Shown here in pieces: positions 53,885-63,468 of a DNA stretch of 64,000 nucleotides. The number at the start of each line of letters is the position of its first letter. The stretch's first letter is position 1. The stretch comes from a bacterium (GTDB lineage: Bacteria; Joyebacterota; Joyebacteria; Joyebacterales; Joyebacteraceae). The stretch is from assembly GCA_025774935.1 (NCBI GenBank), contig JALGZK010000001.1, positions 84,266 through 148,265 on the forward strand, written 5' to 3'. A program made the position numbers and the translations under genes. The notes beneath the pieces are model-generated. The model did no database searches. It saw only the letters and a list, made by a program, of their open reading frames with translations, and was not told the origin of the DNA.

Positions 53885-54394
53885 ATGGCCTATGTCCTCG
53901 TCAGGATCGACGACAGACTCATCCACGGACAGGTGACCGTCGCGTGGGGGAGCGACCTTGCGCCCGACCGAATCATCCTCGTCAACGACGAGGTAGCGGG
54001 AAACGAGTGGAGACGCAGCCTCTACGCCGAGACGGACGCCCTGGGGGCGTCTGTCTCGGTTCTCTCGACGGACGAGTTCCTCGAGGGCGACCGGAAGGGA
54101 GACTGGGAGAGCGAGCGGGCGATGGTCCTCGTCGAATCGCCTCGTGACTTGCTTCGCCTGATCGAGGGTGGGCTCGCGATCGATTCGGCGAACGTGGGCG
54201 GGCTCCACTTCAGCGAGGGGAAACGGGAGCTTCTGCCGTACTTCTTCGTCGACGCGGACGATCTCGCGGCGATCCGCGCGATCCTCGCCAGGGGGACGCG
54301 GCTCGAAGCCCGGGACGTCCCGCACACGAATCCGGTCGACGTGGCCTCGCTGATTGCGGGCCTCGACGACGGCGCCGGACGAGAGGAGCAGTGA
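53885..54394 (+). CDS. PTS mannose/sorbose-family EIIB component
   Basis: A 169-residue cytosolic phosphocarrier. AYVLVRIDDRLIHGQVTVAWG carries the active His14, and IILVNDEVAGNEWRRSLY and VGGLHFSEGKRELLPYFFVD follow the family pattern. It transfers phosphate from EIIA to the sugar bound in IIC/IID. The ATG is 15 bases after the EIIA stop. Confidence 0.94.
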   Translation: MAYVLVRIDDRLIHGQVTVAWGSDLAPDRIILVNDEVAGNEWRRSLYAETDALGASVSVLSTDEFLEGDRKGDWESERAMVLVESPRDLLRLIEGGLAIDSANVGGLHFSEGKRELLPYFFVDADDLAAIRAILARGTRLEARDVPHTNPVDVASLIAGLDDGAGREEQ

Positions 54395-54398
54395 CGGG

Positions 54399-56594
54399 GT
54401 GAAGGCGACGCTCATCCTCTGCATCCACAACCACCAACCCGTCGGCAACCTGCCGGGCGTCTTCGAGTTCGCCTGTCGGGACGCGTACCTCCCGTTCCTG
54501 GACGCGATCGAGAGGTTCCCCGGGATCAAGCTCGCCCTGCACAACACCGGGCCGCTTCTCGAGTGGTACGAGAAACACGAGCCCTCGTACATCGAGCGGC
54601 TGCGCGCGCTGGTCGATCGCGGCCAGGTCGAGATCCTCACCGGCGCCTTCTACGAGCCGATCCTCTGCGGGATCCCAGAGCGCGATGCGGCGGGACAGAT
54701 CGCGAAGATGAGTGACTACATCGAGTCGACCTTCGGCGTCACACCGCGGGGCATGTGGCTGGCCGAGCGCGTGTGGGAGCCCCGACTCGCCAAGACGATC
54801 GCCGAGGCGGGCGTCGACTACGTGCCTCTCGACGACTACGAGTTTCGTCTCGCGGGGATCGAGGACGAGGACCTCACCGGATACTACGTGACCGAGGAGC
54901 AGGGAGTGCCTCTGCGCATCTTCCCGATCAGCAAGCACCTCAGGTACGCCATCCCGTTCCGGGAGCCCGAGGAGACCGTCGCTCACCTTCGTGGCCTCGC
55001 CGAGAGGGGAACTGGTCTCATGGCGCTCTTCGGGGACGACGGCGAGAAGTTCGGAGTCTGGCCGGGGACCCACAGCCACGTGTACATGGGCGGCTGGCTC
55101 GAGCGGTTCTTCGGGACGCTCGAGGAGAACTCCGACTGGCTGACTACCTCGACGTTTGCGGAGTACGTCGACCGGGAGCCCCCGCGCGGACGCGCACACC
55201 TCCCGACGGCTTCCTACCCGGAGATGATGGAGTGGGCGCTGCCGACTCCCGCGAGGCAGAGCTACGAGGGAATGCTCGCGCGGCTCGAGAAGGAGGGCAC
55301 GCTCCCGGAGTGGGGACCGTTCCTCTCCGGCGGGATCTGGAAGGGCTTCCAGGCGAAGTACGACGAGTCGAACGTCATGGCGCGGAAGATGTACCGGGTC
55401 AGCGACAAGGTGGCGAGCCAGCAGCGGGCCAACGACCTCCTGCGCGGCGCGGAGAGCCACCCGTCGATCCGAACGGCCGGCGGGAGAGAAGACGACCCTG
55501 TCGTCGACGTCGGCCTGGTCGCTCGGGCGAGGAACGAGCTCTGGAAGGGGCAGTGCAACTGCGCGTACTGGCACGGTGTCTTCGGGGGGCTCTACCTTCC
55601 GCACCTCCGGTCCGCGATCTACCGGCACCTGATCAGAGCGGAGAACCTGCTTGACTCGTTCCGGGGCGAGACGTGGGACGCCGTCGAGGTCGTCGACCAC
55701 GATCTGGACGGGAACGCGGAGATCGTCCTCGAGTCGCACTGGGCGAACGTCTTCATCGCGCCCGCGCGCGGAGGGACGATCTTCGAGCTGGACTCGCGCG
55801 AGGCCGAGGTGAACTTCCTCGCGACGATGTCGCGGTACGACGAGGCCTACCACCATTCGGTCGCCGAGGACTGCGGGGACGAGGACTGCGACGTCAGGAC
55901 GATCCACGGCGCCGCGCGTGCGAAGGAGGACGGGCTCGAGGCGCTGGCAGGAGTCGACTCGGTTCCGAGGCGCTCGGCGGTCGATCGGTTCTACGCGCCG
56001 GGCACGACCGCGGCGGAGGTCGCGGGCGGGACGGTGGCGGACGTGGGGACGTTCGCAGACGGCCGCTGTGAGTTCGAGCTCAGAAGGGACGGTTCCGCGG
56101 TCGGCGTCGTCCTCCGACAGGACGGCTCGCTCTCTGCCGCGAACGGTCGAGCGCGCCTGAGCGTCGAGAAGCACGTGTGGCTCCTACCAGACGGCGCTGT
56201 CCGGGTCGACTACGAGCTCGCGGCAGGGGACGACGCGAACATCGTGTTCGCGCCCGAGTGGAACCTCGCGTTCCTGACGGCGTCGACCGATTACCTCCGT
56301 CTCTCGCACGAGGGGTACAGACGTAAGGACGCGGGGAAGCTCTGGGAGTTCCCGGAGTCCAGGGGGATCGCGTTCCTCGACCGTCTGAGCGGACGGGCGC
56401 TGAGATTCACGTTCGAGCCTGCGGGCGGGCTCTGGACGTGGCCGCTCGAGACGGCCTCGCAGTCCGAAGGCGGCCTCGAGCGGGTTTTCCAGGGAGTGAC
56501 GGTCGTCGCGAACTGGCCGGTCGTGCTCACGGCTGGCTCCCGAGCCAGCTGCTCGATGACGCTGGCCGTGGAGCCCCTCGAGGAGGAGGAATGA
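54399..56594 (+). CDS. GH57 4-alpha-glucanotransferase/alpha-amylase (DUF1925/1926 type)
   Basis: A 731-residue cytosolic glycan enzyme. The GH57 catalytic (beta/alpha)7 barrel starts ILCIHNHQPVGNLPGVFEF, has the nucleophile Glu123 in WLAERVWEPRL and the acid/base Asp214 in FGDDGEKFGVWP, the same numbering as Thermococcus litoralis 4-alpha-glucanotransferase. The C-terminal beta domains (DUF1925/1926; e.g. VEVVDHDLDGNAEIVLES, YRLSHEGYRRKDA) complete the fold. It may remodel glycogen or maltodextrins. It lies between PTS IIB and IIC and overlaps the IIC gene by four bases. Confidence 0.9.
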   Translation: MKATLILCIHNHQPVGNLPGVFEFACRDAYLPFLDAIERFPGIKLALHNTGPLLEWYEKHEPSYIERLRALVDRGQVEILTGAFYEPILCGIPERDAAGQIAKMSDYIESTFGVTPRGMWLAERVWEPRLAKTIAEAGVDYVPLDDYEFRLAGIEDEDLTGYYVTEEQGVPLRIFPISKHLRYAIPFREPEETVAHLRGLAERGTGLMALFGDDGEKFGVWPGTHSHVYMGGWLERFFGTLEENSDWLTTSTFAEYVDREPPRGRAHLPTASYPEMMEWALPTPARQSYEGMLARLEKEGTLPEWGPFLSGGIWKGFQAKYDESNVMARKMYRVSDKVASQQRANDLLRGAESHPSIRTAGGREDDPVVDVGLVARARNELWKGQCNCAYWHGVFGGLYLPHLRSAIYRHLIRAENLLDSFRGETWDAVEVVDHDLDGNAEIVLESHWANVFIAPARGGTIFELDSREAEVNFLATMSRYDEAYHHSVAEDCGDEDCDVRTIHGAARAKEDGLEALAGVDSVPRRSAVDRFYAPGTTAAEVAGGTVADVGTFADGRCEFELRRDGSAVGVVLRQDGSLSAANGRARLSVEKHVWLLPDGAVRVDYELAAGDDANIVFAPEWNLAFLTASTDYLRLSHEGYRRKDAGKLWEFPESRGIAFLDRLSGRALRFTFEPAGGLWTWPLETASQSEGGLERVFQGVTVVANWPVVLTAGSRASCSMTLAVEPLEEEE

Positions 56595-57268
56595 CCGACC
56601 TTACGTTCCTCCTGGCTCTGGCGATCGTCGCGGGAGTGCTGTCGCTCGACGAGACCGCCGCGTTCCAGGTGATGCTATCGCAGCCCCTGGTCGCCGCCTT
56701 CGTCGCGGGGTTCATCGTGCGCGACGTTCAGCTGGGGCTCGTCGTCGGAGCGGCGCTCCAGCTCGTCTGGATCGGCGTGCTCCCCGTCGGAGCGGCTTCG
56801 TTCCCGGACGCGGCCCTCGCAGGGGTCGTCGGTGTCGGCGTTGCCTGGTTCCTCTCACCCGGCGTCGTCGGGGGATGGGGAATCGCAGCCGGAGTGCTCG
56901 CTGCGATGGCGGCAGGTGCGGTCGGCCAGCGTGCGATCGCGTTCGTCAGGCGGCGCAACATCCGGTACGCGGACATCGCGAGGGCCGGGGCCGACCGGAC
57001 GAGCGCCGGCGGGGTGTACGGGGCCGTCGCGCTCGCACTCGCAACGCGCTTTGCTGCGGGGGCCGTTCTCGCGGCCGTCTTCCTCGGGGCCGCGCTCCTC
57101 CTCAGGGCGTGGGTGTGGCCTCCGCCCGCTGCTGGGACGTTCCAGACGGGGCTCTGGGCGGCCCCGCTTGCGGCCGCCGGGGTGGCGGCCGCGGCGAGGT
57201 CGAAGGTCGAGTGGCTTCTCGCGGGCGCCGGCTTCGCGCTCGGCGCCGTCGTCACATCGGTCGGGTGA
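56591..57268 (+). CDS. PTS mannose/sorbose-family EIIC component
   Basis: A 225-residue membrane subunit with about six to seven helices. FLLALAIVAGVLSLDETAAF and VMLSQPLVAAFVAGFIVRD open the protein as in IIC-Man/Sor members, and GLVVGAALQLVWIGVLPVGA is the family signature. With EIID it forms the sugar channel. It is shorter than E. coli ManY, mainly at the C-terminus. Confidence 0.88.
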   Translation: MTDLTFLLALAIVAGVLSLDETAAFQVMLSQPLVAAFVAGFIVRDVQLGLVVGAALQLVWIGVLPVGAASFPDAALAGVVGVGVAWFLSPGVVGGWGIAAGVLAAMAAGAVGQRAIAFVRRRNIRYADIARAGADRTSAGGVYGAVALALATRFAAGAVLAAVFLGAALLLRAWVWPPPAAGTFQTGLWAAPLAAAGVAAAARSKVEWLLAGAGFALGAVVTSVG

Positions 57269-57275
57269 GGTACGC

Positions 57276-58067
57276 GTGGGGAACTCGAACGAAAACGGCA
57301 GTGCGACTCGAGCGGGCGCTCCCGTCTCTCTCAGCGCGGCGGACCGGTGGAGCATCCTCTGGCGGTCGTTCCTTCTGCAGTCCGTCTGGAACGCGCGCGG
57401 CATGCAGAACGTGGGGTTCTGCTTCGCGATGCTCCCGGCGCTCAAGCGGAGCGGGCTCTCCGGGGACGCCGCGAAGCGCTTCCTGAAGCGCCACCTCGCG
57501 TTCTTTAACACGAACCCGGCGACGGCGTCGTACGTGCTGGGCGCAGCGGCCGCCGCCGAGGTTGCGGAGCCCGACGGGGCCGGCGGGTCGGTCGAGGAGA
57601 TGAAGAAGGCACTGCTGGGGCCGCTCGGGATGGCCGGTGACGCGCTCCTCTGGGGCACCGTGAGGCCGCTCGCGGGGATCATGGGCGCCGGTCTAGCGCT
57701 CACGGGGCGTCCGTGGGCTCCGCTCGTGCTCCTGGCGATCTACAACGTCCCGCATCTCGCCTTGCGGGCGCGCGGCATCGCCGCGGGCGCCGCGCACGGT
57801 CCGTCGGCGGCACGGGAGGTCCTGGGCCCGCGGATGAAGGACGTGGTGCGCGGGTTCAGGTGGACATGTGCTTTCACCGCGGGCTTCGTGGTCGCGCTCG
57901 CAGTCGCGCCGACCGGACGGTTCGAGTGGTGGCGGCTCGCGATCGCCGGAGCGTCGTTCGCTCTCGCCTTTGCGGCGGCGAAACTCAGGATCCCGGCGAC
58001 GGTGGTCGCGGCGGCGGCGGCCCTCGGAGCGCTGGCGCTGATGCTTGCAAGAACGTACGGGGGGTAG
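57276..58067 (+). CDS. PTS mannose/sorbose-family EIID component
   Basis: A 263-residue membrane subunit. SAADRWSILWRSFLLQSVWNARGMQNVGFCFAM is the conserved start, and FLKRHLAFFNTNPATASYVLGA and the KKALLGPLGMAGDALLWGTVRPL block follow. The C-terminal third is a membrane region (four helices). EIID exists only in the mannose family, so it confirms the type of transporter. The GTG start is the first after the IIC stop. Confidence 0.92.
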   Translation: MGNSNENGSATRAGAPVSLSAADRWSILWRSFLLQSVWNARGMQNVGFCFAMLPALKRSGLSGDAAKRFLKRHLAFFNTNPATASYVLGAAAAAEVAEPDGAGGSVEEMKKALLGPLGMAGDALLWGTVRPLAGIMGAGLALTGRPWAPLVLLAIYNVPHLALRARGIAAGAAHGPSAAREVLGPRMKDVVRGFRWTCAFTAGFVVALAVAPTGRFEWWRLAIAGASFALAFAAAKLRIPATVVAAAAALGALALMLARTYGG

Positions 58068-58068
58068 A

Positions 58069-58335
58069 GTGCTCGAAAGCACCGTGATCATCGCTAACAA
58101 GGTGGGCCTGCACGCGAGGCCGGCGGCCGAGTTCGTCAAGCTGGCGAGTCGGTTCGAGTCGGACATCAAGCTCACGAAGGACGACCTGACCGTAGACGGC
58201 AAGAGCATCATGGGTGTCATGATGCTCGCTGCCGAGTGCGGGAGTGAGCTTCTCATCGCAGTCGACGGTCCCGACGAGGACGAGGCGCTGGCGTCGCTCG
58301 TGGCATTCCTCGAGAAGGACACGGAACAGGGATAG
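58069..58335 (+). CDS. ptsH: Phosphocarrier protein HPr
   Basis: An 88-residue HPr. KVGLHARPAAEFVKLASRF carries the phosphorylatable His15, and TVDGKSIMGVMMLAAECG carries Ser46 exactly, the target of HPr kinase. It shuttles phosphate between Enzyme I and EIIA. Both regulation sites being intact fits the hprK gene in the same run. The start is GTG, one base after the EIID stop. Confidence 0.95.
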   Translation: MLESTVIIANKVGLHARPAAEFVKLASRFESDIKLTKDDLTVDGKSIMGVMMLAAECGSELLIAVDGPDEDEALASLVAFLEKDTEQG

Positions 58336-58342
58336 GGGCAAT

Positions 58343-60127
58343 TTGATCGAGCTCAGTGACATCGGCGAAGCGCAGATCATCGAGGGGCTCCCGGCCTCGC
58401 CGGGGATCGTCATCGGCAAGGCGTTCATCCTCGACACGGAGCGTCCTCACGTAGAGGAGGAGCCGATCCCTCCCGAGGACATCGAGGAGGAGATAGGGTG
58501 CTTCATATCAGCCGTGGAGGACACGAAGAACGAACTCGTCCGGCTGCGTTCGAGTCTCGAGGAGGAGCTGGGTGAGACCCACGCGATGATCTTCGACCCC
58601 CACCTGATGATCCTCGAGGACTCGATGGTCATCGACGGGACAGTCCGGCGGATCAAGGAGAACGGCATCAACGCCGCCTTCGCGCTCACCGAGAACATCG
58701 GCATCGTGACGAAGGCCATGAGCCGTACCCAGGACGAGTACCTTCGCGAACGCGTCTACGACATCAAGGACATCGAGCGGCGTCTGCTCATGCGCCTCCT
58801 CGGCAGGAAGGCCAAGAGCCTCAGACACCTCGAGGACAACGTCATCGTCATCGCGCAGGTGCTCGCGCCGACGCACACCGCGTCGATGCACCGCGAGCGC
58901 GTGATGGGCTTCGGGACGGAAGTAGGCGGAAGGACGTCGCACGCGGCCATCATGGCGAGATCGCTGGAGATCCCGGCGGTGGTGGGGCTCCGAGACGCGA
59001 CCGACATCATCCGGCAGGGCGAGACGATCATCCTCGACGGAACCGTCGGGCTCCTCGTGCACAGGTACGACAACGCTATCCTCGACTACTACCTCGACCG
59101 CAAGAGGAAGCTCGAGGAGTTCGAGCGGGAGCTCCTCACGTTCAAGGACTACCCCGCGGTGACGAAGGACGGCAGGAAGTTCGAGCTCGGAGCCAACATC
59201 GAGCTCCCCGATGAGGTGAACTCGGCTCTCTCGCACGGCGCGGAGGGCATAGGTCTCTTCAGGACGGAGTACCTGTTCATAGCGGAGGACGAGCTGCCGA
59301 CGGAGGAGGAGCAGTACGACGCCTACCGGGCCGCGGTGGAGGCCATGGCTCCCTCGTACGTCGTGATTCGCACCCTCGACGTAGGCGGCGACAAATTCGG
59401 ACCTCAGGGGCCGGCGGAGAGGGAGTCGAATCCGTTCCTCGGCTGGAGGGGCATCCGGTACAGCCTCTCGAACCCGGACGTCTTCCTGAAGCAGCTCAAG
59501 GCGATCCTTCGGGCAAGCAGCCACGGGAACGTCAGGATCATGTTCCCGATGATCTCGTCGCTCCAGGAGGTCAGGGACGCGAAGCAGGTGCTGGCGGCGG
59601 CGCGGCAGGAGCTCAGGATGGAGGGGCTCGCGTTCGACGAGGACGTTCCCGTCGGGATCATGGTCGAGACTCCGGCCGCGGCGGCGATCGCGGACGTGCT
59701 CGCCGAGGAGGTCGACTTCTTCAGCATCGGGTCGAACGACCTCGTGCAGTACACCCTGGCTGTCGATCGCGGCAACGACCGCGTCGCGTATCTCTACGAC
59801 CAATACCACCCGGCCGTACTCAAGCTCATAGACGCGACCGTTCGGGCCGCGAAGCGTCACAAGAAGTGGGTCGGCATCTGCGGCGAGATGGCGGGGGACC
59901 CTCTGAGCGTCCTCATACTCATCGGCCTGGGGCTGAACGAGCTCTCGACGAGCCCGCTCATGCTACCCGAGGTGAAGAGCATCATCCGCGCGACGAGCTA
60001 CAACTACGCACGCAAGGTCGCACAGCGCGCGATGAGCAAGCGCACAGGGCCGGAGGTTAGGCGCTACCTCGAGACGATCTTCCGGAAGAGATTCCCGGAG
60101 ATCAGCGAAACGGAGATGATCACGTGA
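58343..60127 (+). CDS. ptsI: PTS Enzyme I (phosphoenolpyruvate-protein phosphotransferase)
   Basis: A 594-residue enzyme that takes phosphate from phosphoenolpyruvate to HPr. The phosphorylated histidine is near residue 200 in GGRTSHAAIMARSLEIPAV. The C-terminal PEP-binding barrel has GIGLFRTEYLF, IRTLDVGGDKFG, IMFPMISSLQEV, GIMVETPAAA, FFSIGSNDLVQYTLAVDR and GICGEMAGDP. A TTG start is proposed because the family's GLPASPGIVIGKA begins about 15 residues later. It overlaps the next gene by four bases. Confidence 0.95.
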   Translation: MIELSDIGEAQIIEGLPASPGIVIGKAFILDTERPHVEEEPIPPEDIEEEIGCFISAVEDTKNELVRLRSSLEEELGETHAMIFDPHLMILEDSMVIDGTVRRIKENGINAAFALTENIGIVTKAMSRTQDEYLRERVYDIKDIERRLLMRLLGRKAKSLRHLEDNVIVIAQVLAPTHTASMHRERVMGFGTEVGGRTSHAAIMARSLEIPAVVGLRDATDIIRQGETIILDGTVGLLVHRYDNAILDYYLDRKRKLEEFERELLTFKDYPAVTKDGRKFELGANIELPDEVNSALSHGAEGIGLFRTEYLFIAEDELPTEEEQYDAYRAAVEAMAPSYVVIRTLDVGGDKFGPQGPAERESNPFLGWRGIRYSLSNPDVFLKQLKAILRASSHGNVRIMFPMISSLQEVRDAKQVLAAARQELRMEGLAFDEDVPVGIMVETPAAAAIADVLAEEVDFFSIGSNDLVQYTLAVDRGNDRVAYLYDQYHPAVLKLIDATVRAAKRHKKWVGICGEMAGDPLSVLILIGLGLNELSTSPLMLPEVKSIIRATSYNYARKVAQRAMSKRTGPEVRRYLETIFRKRFPEISETEMIT

Positions 60128-61188
60128 GCGTGCTCGACGATCCCGGCGGAATGGCACGCAAGGACCCGGGCGGGATGCTCGGACATCTCGCGGGCTTCGC
60201 GGGGCAGCTTCGCGAGGCGCTCGACATCGGAAGTTCGGTGCCCCTGACGGTCTCGGGGGAGGGGATCACGTCCGTCGCCGTCCTCGGGATGGGCGGGTCC
60301 GCCATCGGTGGGGAACTGCTGTCCGGGTATCTCGCCGACGAGCTCCGCGTCTCGTTCGGCGTGGTGCGTAACTACAGGCTCCCGGGCTACGTGGGTCCGC
60401 GCACGCTCGCGATCGCGTCGAGCTACTCGGGGAACACCGAGGAGACACTCGCGGCCTACCGCGAGGCCACGGACAGACGTGCGCGGCTCGTCGCGATCAC
60501 GACCGGCGGCGAGCTCGCCGAGCGGGCCCGCACGAACCACCAGGACCTGGTCGCGATTCCCGCAGGGCTCCCTCCGAGAGCCGCCCTGGGGTACTCCCTC
60601 GTGTCGACGCTGGTCGTGCTGGGCCGCCTCGGACTCGTTCGCGACCGGACCAGCGACATAGAGGACGCCATCGCGGTCGCGGAGCAGGCCGCGAGCGAGC
60701 TGGGACCAGAGGTCCCAGTCGGATCGAACCTCGCGAAGGACCTGGCTCTCTGGTTCCAGGGCCGCGTGCCGGTGGTCTACGGGACGGTCCCGTGGACCTC
60801 CGTCGTAGCGGGGAGATGGTGCGGGCAGCTCTCGGAGAACTCGAAGACGATCGCTCACAGGAACGAGTTGCCTGAGATGAACCACAATGAGATAGTGGGG
60901 TGGAGCGAGGGCACGCCACTCGGAGGCGACCCGCGTGTCGTGTTTCTCAGGGACGCCGACGACCACCCGCGGGTCGCGAGGCGGATCGAGATCACGCGCG
61001 GTGAGATCGCGGCATCGGGCGTTGAGGTAAGGGAGGTCGAGAGCTTCGGCCCGTCGGCGCTAGCGAGGCTCTTCTCGCTCGTGCTCGTGGGCGACTACGT
61101 GAGCTTCTACTCGGCGATCGTCTCCGGTGTCGACCCGACGCCTGTCGCTCCGATCGACAGACTGAAGCGCGCGCTGTCGGATTCCTAG
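60124..61188 (+). CDS. Bifunctional phosphoglucose/phosphomannose isomerase
   Basis: A 354-residue sugar-phosphate isomerase of the PGI/PMI type found in archaea and some bacteria. VLGMGGSAIGGELLSGYL and IASSYSGNTEETLAAY bind phosphate in the SIS domain; GYSLVSTLVVLGRLGL and the C-terminal ENSKTIAHRNELPEMNHNEIVGW, with the conserved catalytic histidine and glutamate, complete it. It would channel PTS-derived mannose- or glucose-6-phosphate into glycolysis. Confidence 0.92.
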   Translation: MSVLDDPGGMARKDPGGMLGHLAGFAGQLREALDIGSSVPLTVSGEGITSVAVLGMGGSAIGGELLSGYLADELRVSFGVVRNYRLPGYVGPRTLAIASSYSGNTEETLAAYREATDRRARLVAITTGGELAERARTNHQDLVAIPAGLPPRAALGYSLVSTLVVLGRLGLVRDRTSDIEDAIAVAEQAASELGPEVPVGSNLAKDLALWFQGRVPVVYGTVPWTSVVAGRWCGQLSENSKTIAHRNELPEMNHNEIVGWSEGTPLGGDPRVVFLRDADDHPRVARRIEITRGEIAASGVEVREVESFGPSALARLFSLVLVGDYVSFYSAIVSGVDPTPVAPIDRLKRALSDS

Positions 61189-61251
61189 TGCGAAGTCCAG
61201 TCACCGCGGGAACGTGGACGACACTCTCGAACGGTGTTTGAAGGGAGAGCC

Positions 61252-62235
61252 ATGAGGGCCATCATCCCCGTCGCGGGCATCGGGACGCGGCTCAGGCCGC
61301 ACACGCACACGATGCCGAAGGTGCTCGTCCAGGTGGCAGGGAAACCGATCCTCGGACACATCCTCGACGAGATCCTGCCGTTGGGGGTGGAGTCGGTCGT
61401 TCTCGTTACCGGGTATCTGGGAGATCGGGTGAAGCGATACGTCGAAGGGGCGTATCCCGACCTCGAGGTCTGCTACGTCGATCAGCGTGAGCGAAAGGGC
61501 CTTGGGCACGCCATCTACCTCACGCACGAGTGCGTCGGTGACTCCCCGATGCTCATCGTGCTCGGGGACACCGTTGTGACCGCGGACTTCAAGGCCCTCG
61601 TCGAGGGCGGGCGGACCCGCATAGGCGTCAAGGCCGTCGACAACCCGCAGCGGTTCGGCGTGGTCGAGGTCGACGGCGACACCGTGAGGAGCCTGGTGGA
61701 GAAGCCGGACGTTCCTCCGTCGAACCTCGCGATCGTGGGCTTGTACTACATCGTGAACACGCCGCTCCTCTTCGAGTGTCTCCACAACATCGTGGAGAAC
61801 GACATCCGGACGAAGGGCGAGTATCAGCTGACCGACGCTCTCACCTGCATGCTCGAGAAGGGTGAGAACATGGGCACGTTTCCAGTTGAGGACTGGCACG
61901 ACTGCGGACGTCCCGAGACCCTGCTCGAGACGAACCGCGTGCTGCTCGAGCGCTCGGGAGGGAACGGCAACGAGATCCCGGGCTCCATCGTCATCCCGCC
62001 CGTGTCGATCGATCCTTCCGTGGTCGTGGAGCGGTCGGTTGTCGGGCCCCACGTGTCCGTCGCGGCCGGGGCGACCATCCTCGACTCGGTCGTCCGGAAC
62101 AGCATCCTGAACGCGAACGCGCGGGTCGAGAGGAGCCTGCTCGACAGCTCACTCATCGGCGAGGGTGCGGTCGTGCTCGGTCACTACCAGCGACTCAACG
62201 TGGGGGATTCGTCGGTAATCGAGATCGGCGGGTGA
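61252..62235 (+). CDS. Sugar-phosphate nucleotidyltransferase
   Basis: A 327-residue enzyme of the glucose-1-phosphate nucleotidylyltransferase family. [20 protein letters not shown] binds the nucleotide, [10 protein letters not shown] and the [18 protein letters not shown] block surround the active site, and [15 protein letters not shown] with [14 protein letters not shown] follows. The C-terminal 80 residues contain a left-handed beta-helix-like run ([24 protein letters not shown]). The product (dTDP-, UDP- or GDP-sugar) cannot be decided. It is preceded by GAAGGGAGA. Confidence 0.85.
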   Translation: MRAIIPVAGIGTRLRPHTHTMPKVLVQVAGKPILGHILDEILPLGVESVVLVTGYLGDRVKRYVEGAYPDLEVCYVDQRERKGLGHAIYLTHECVGDSPMLIVLGDTVVTADFKALVEGGRTRIGVKAVDNPQRFGVVEVDGDTVRSLVEKPDVPPSNLAIVGLYYIVNTPLLFECLHNIVENDIRTKGEYQLTDALTCMLEKGENMGTFPVEDWHDCGRPETLLETNRVLLERSGGNGNEIPGSIVIPPVSIDPSVVVERSVVGPHVSVAAGATILDSVVRNSILNANARVERSLLDSSLIGEGAVVLGHYQRLNVGDSSVIEIGG

Positions 62236-62299
62236 CGGACCGCCTCCGGCGGAGCCACGGCGCCGTCGGGCAGAAGAAGCCACAGAAACGGAGGGGAAC

Positions 62300-63451
62300 T
62301 TGGAGAAACATCTGTTCACATCGGAGTCCGTGACCGAGGGGCACCCCGACAAGGTGGCCGATCAGATCTCGGACGCGATCCTGGACGGAGTCCTCTCGCA
62401 GGACTCGCGCGGCCGCGTCGCCTGCGAGACCCTGGTGACGACGGGTCTCGCGTTCGTGTCCGGGGAGATCACGACCGAGGCCTACGTCGACATCCCGACC
62501 GTCATCAGGAAGACCATCCAGGAGATCGGCTACGACGACGCGCGATACGGGTTCGACTGCGAGACGTGCGCGGTCGTGACGGCGATCGGCGAGCAGTCCC
62601 CGGACATCTGGCGCGGCGACGAGAGCGGGCACGCGGTCAAGGAGGGTGGCGCGGGCGATCAGGGGATGATGTTCGGATACGCGACGAACGAAACCGCGGA
62701 GTACATGCCGATGCCGATCCACCTGTCCCATCTTCTGGCGATGCGCCTGGCGAAGGTGAGGAAGGACGGGGTCCTCGGGTACCTGAGACCCGACGGCAAG
62801 ACCCAGGTCACGGTCGAGTACGAGGACGGTCTCCCGGCGCGTGTCGACACGGTGGTCGTCTCGGCGCAGCACGACCAGGACGTCGAGATGAACCAGCTGC
62901 GCGACGATCTCCGAGCCAAGGTGGTCGAGCCGGTCCTTCCGGCGGAACTGGTGAAGGGCGATTACACGCTCCACATCAACCCGACGGGCCGGTTCGTGAG
63001 GGGCGGTCCCCACGCCGACTGCGGGCTCACCGGCCGGAAGATCATCGTCGACACCTACGGCGGGCTCGGCAGCCACGGCGGCGGATGCTTCTCGGGGAAG
63101 GACCCGACGAAGGTCGACAGGTCGGCGTCGTACGCCGCGCGCCACGTGGCGAAGAACCTGGTCGCCGCCGGCCTCGCGGGCAGGTGCGAGATCGAGATCG
63201 CGTACGCCATCGGCGTGCCGGAACCGGTCTCCGTAATGATCGACTCGCTCGGGACCGGCAAGGTGAAGGACGAGGAGCTCGTGGCGATCGTGCGGAAGCA
63301 CTTCGACCTCAGGCCCGGCGCGATCATCGAACGCCTGGACCTCAGACGGCCGATCTACAGGAAGACCGCCGCCTACGGACACTTCGGACGTCAGGACCCG
63401 GACTTCACGTGGGAGCGGCTCGACATGGTCGACGCTCTGAAGGAGGGCTAG
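62300..63451 (+). CDS. metK: S-adenosylmethionine synthase
   Basis: A 383-residue enzyme making SAM from methionine and [69 protein letters not shown] and [23 protein letters not shown] blocks are all present (the last reads SASYAARH). Start is TTG with GGAGGGG upstream. I found no SAM riboswitch in the 64-base leader. ahcY follows, completing the methyl cycle. Confidence 0.97.
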   Translation: MEKHLFTSESVTEGHPDKVADQISDAILDGVLSQDSRGRVACETLVTTGLAFVSGEITTEAYVDIPTVIRKTIQEIGYDDARYGFDCETCAVVTAIGEQSPDIWRGDESGHAVKEGGAGDQGMMFGYATNETAEYMPMPIHLSHLLAMRLAKVRKDGVLGYLRPDGKTQVTVEYEDGLPARVDTVVVSAQHDQDVEMNQLRDDLRAKVVEPVLPAELVKGDYTLHINPTGRFVRGGPHADCGLTGRKIIVDTYGGLGSHGGGCFSGKDPTKVDRSASYAARHVAKNLVAAGLAGRCEIEIAYAIGVPEPVSVMIDSLGTGKVKDEELVAIVRKHFDLRPGAIIERLDLRRPIYRKTAAYGHFGRQDPDFTWERLDMVDALKEG

Positions 63452-63468
63452 TGCCCCGAGGAGACCTG

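Noticed and set aside
62236..62299. SAM riboswitch in the metK leader
   Set aside because: The leader is only 64 bases and shows just a short CCGCC/GGCGG hairpin; no SAM-I, SAM-II or other conserved core was recognisable.
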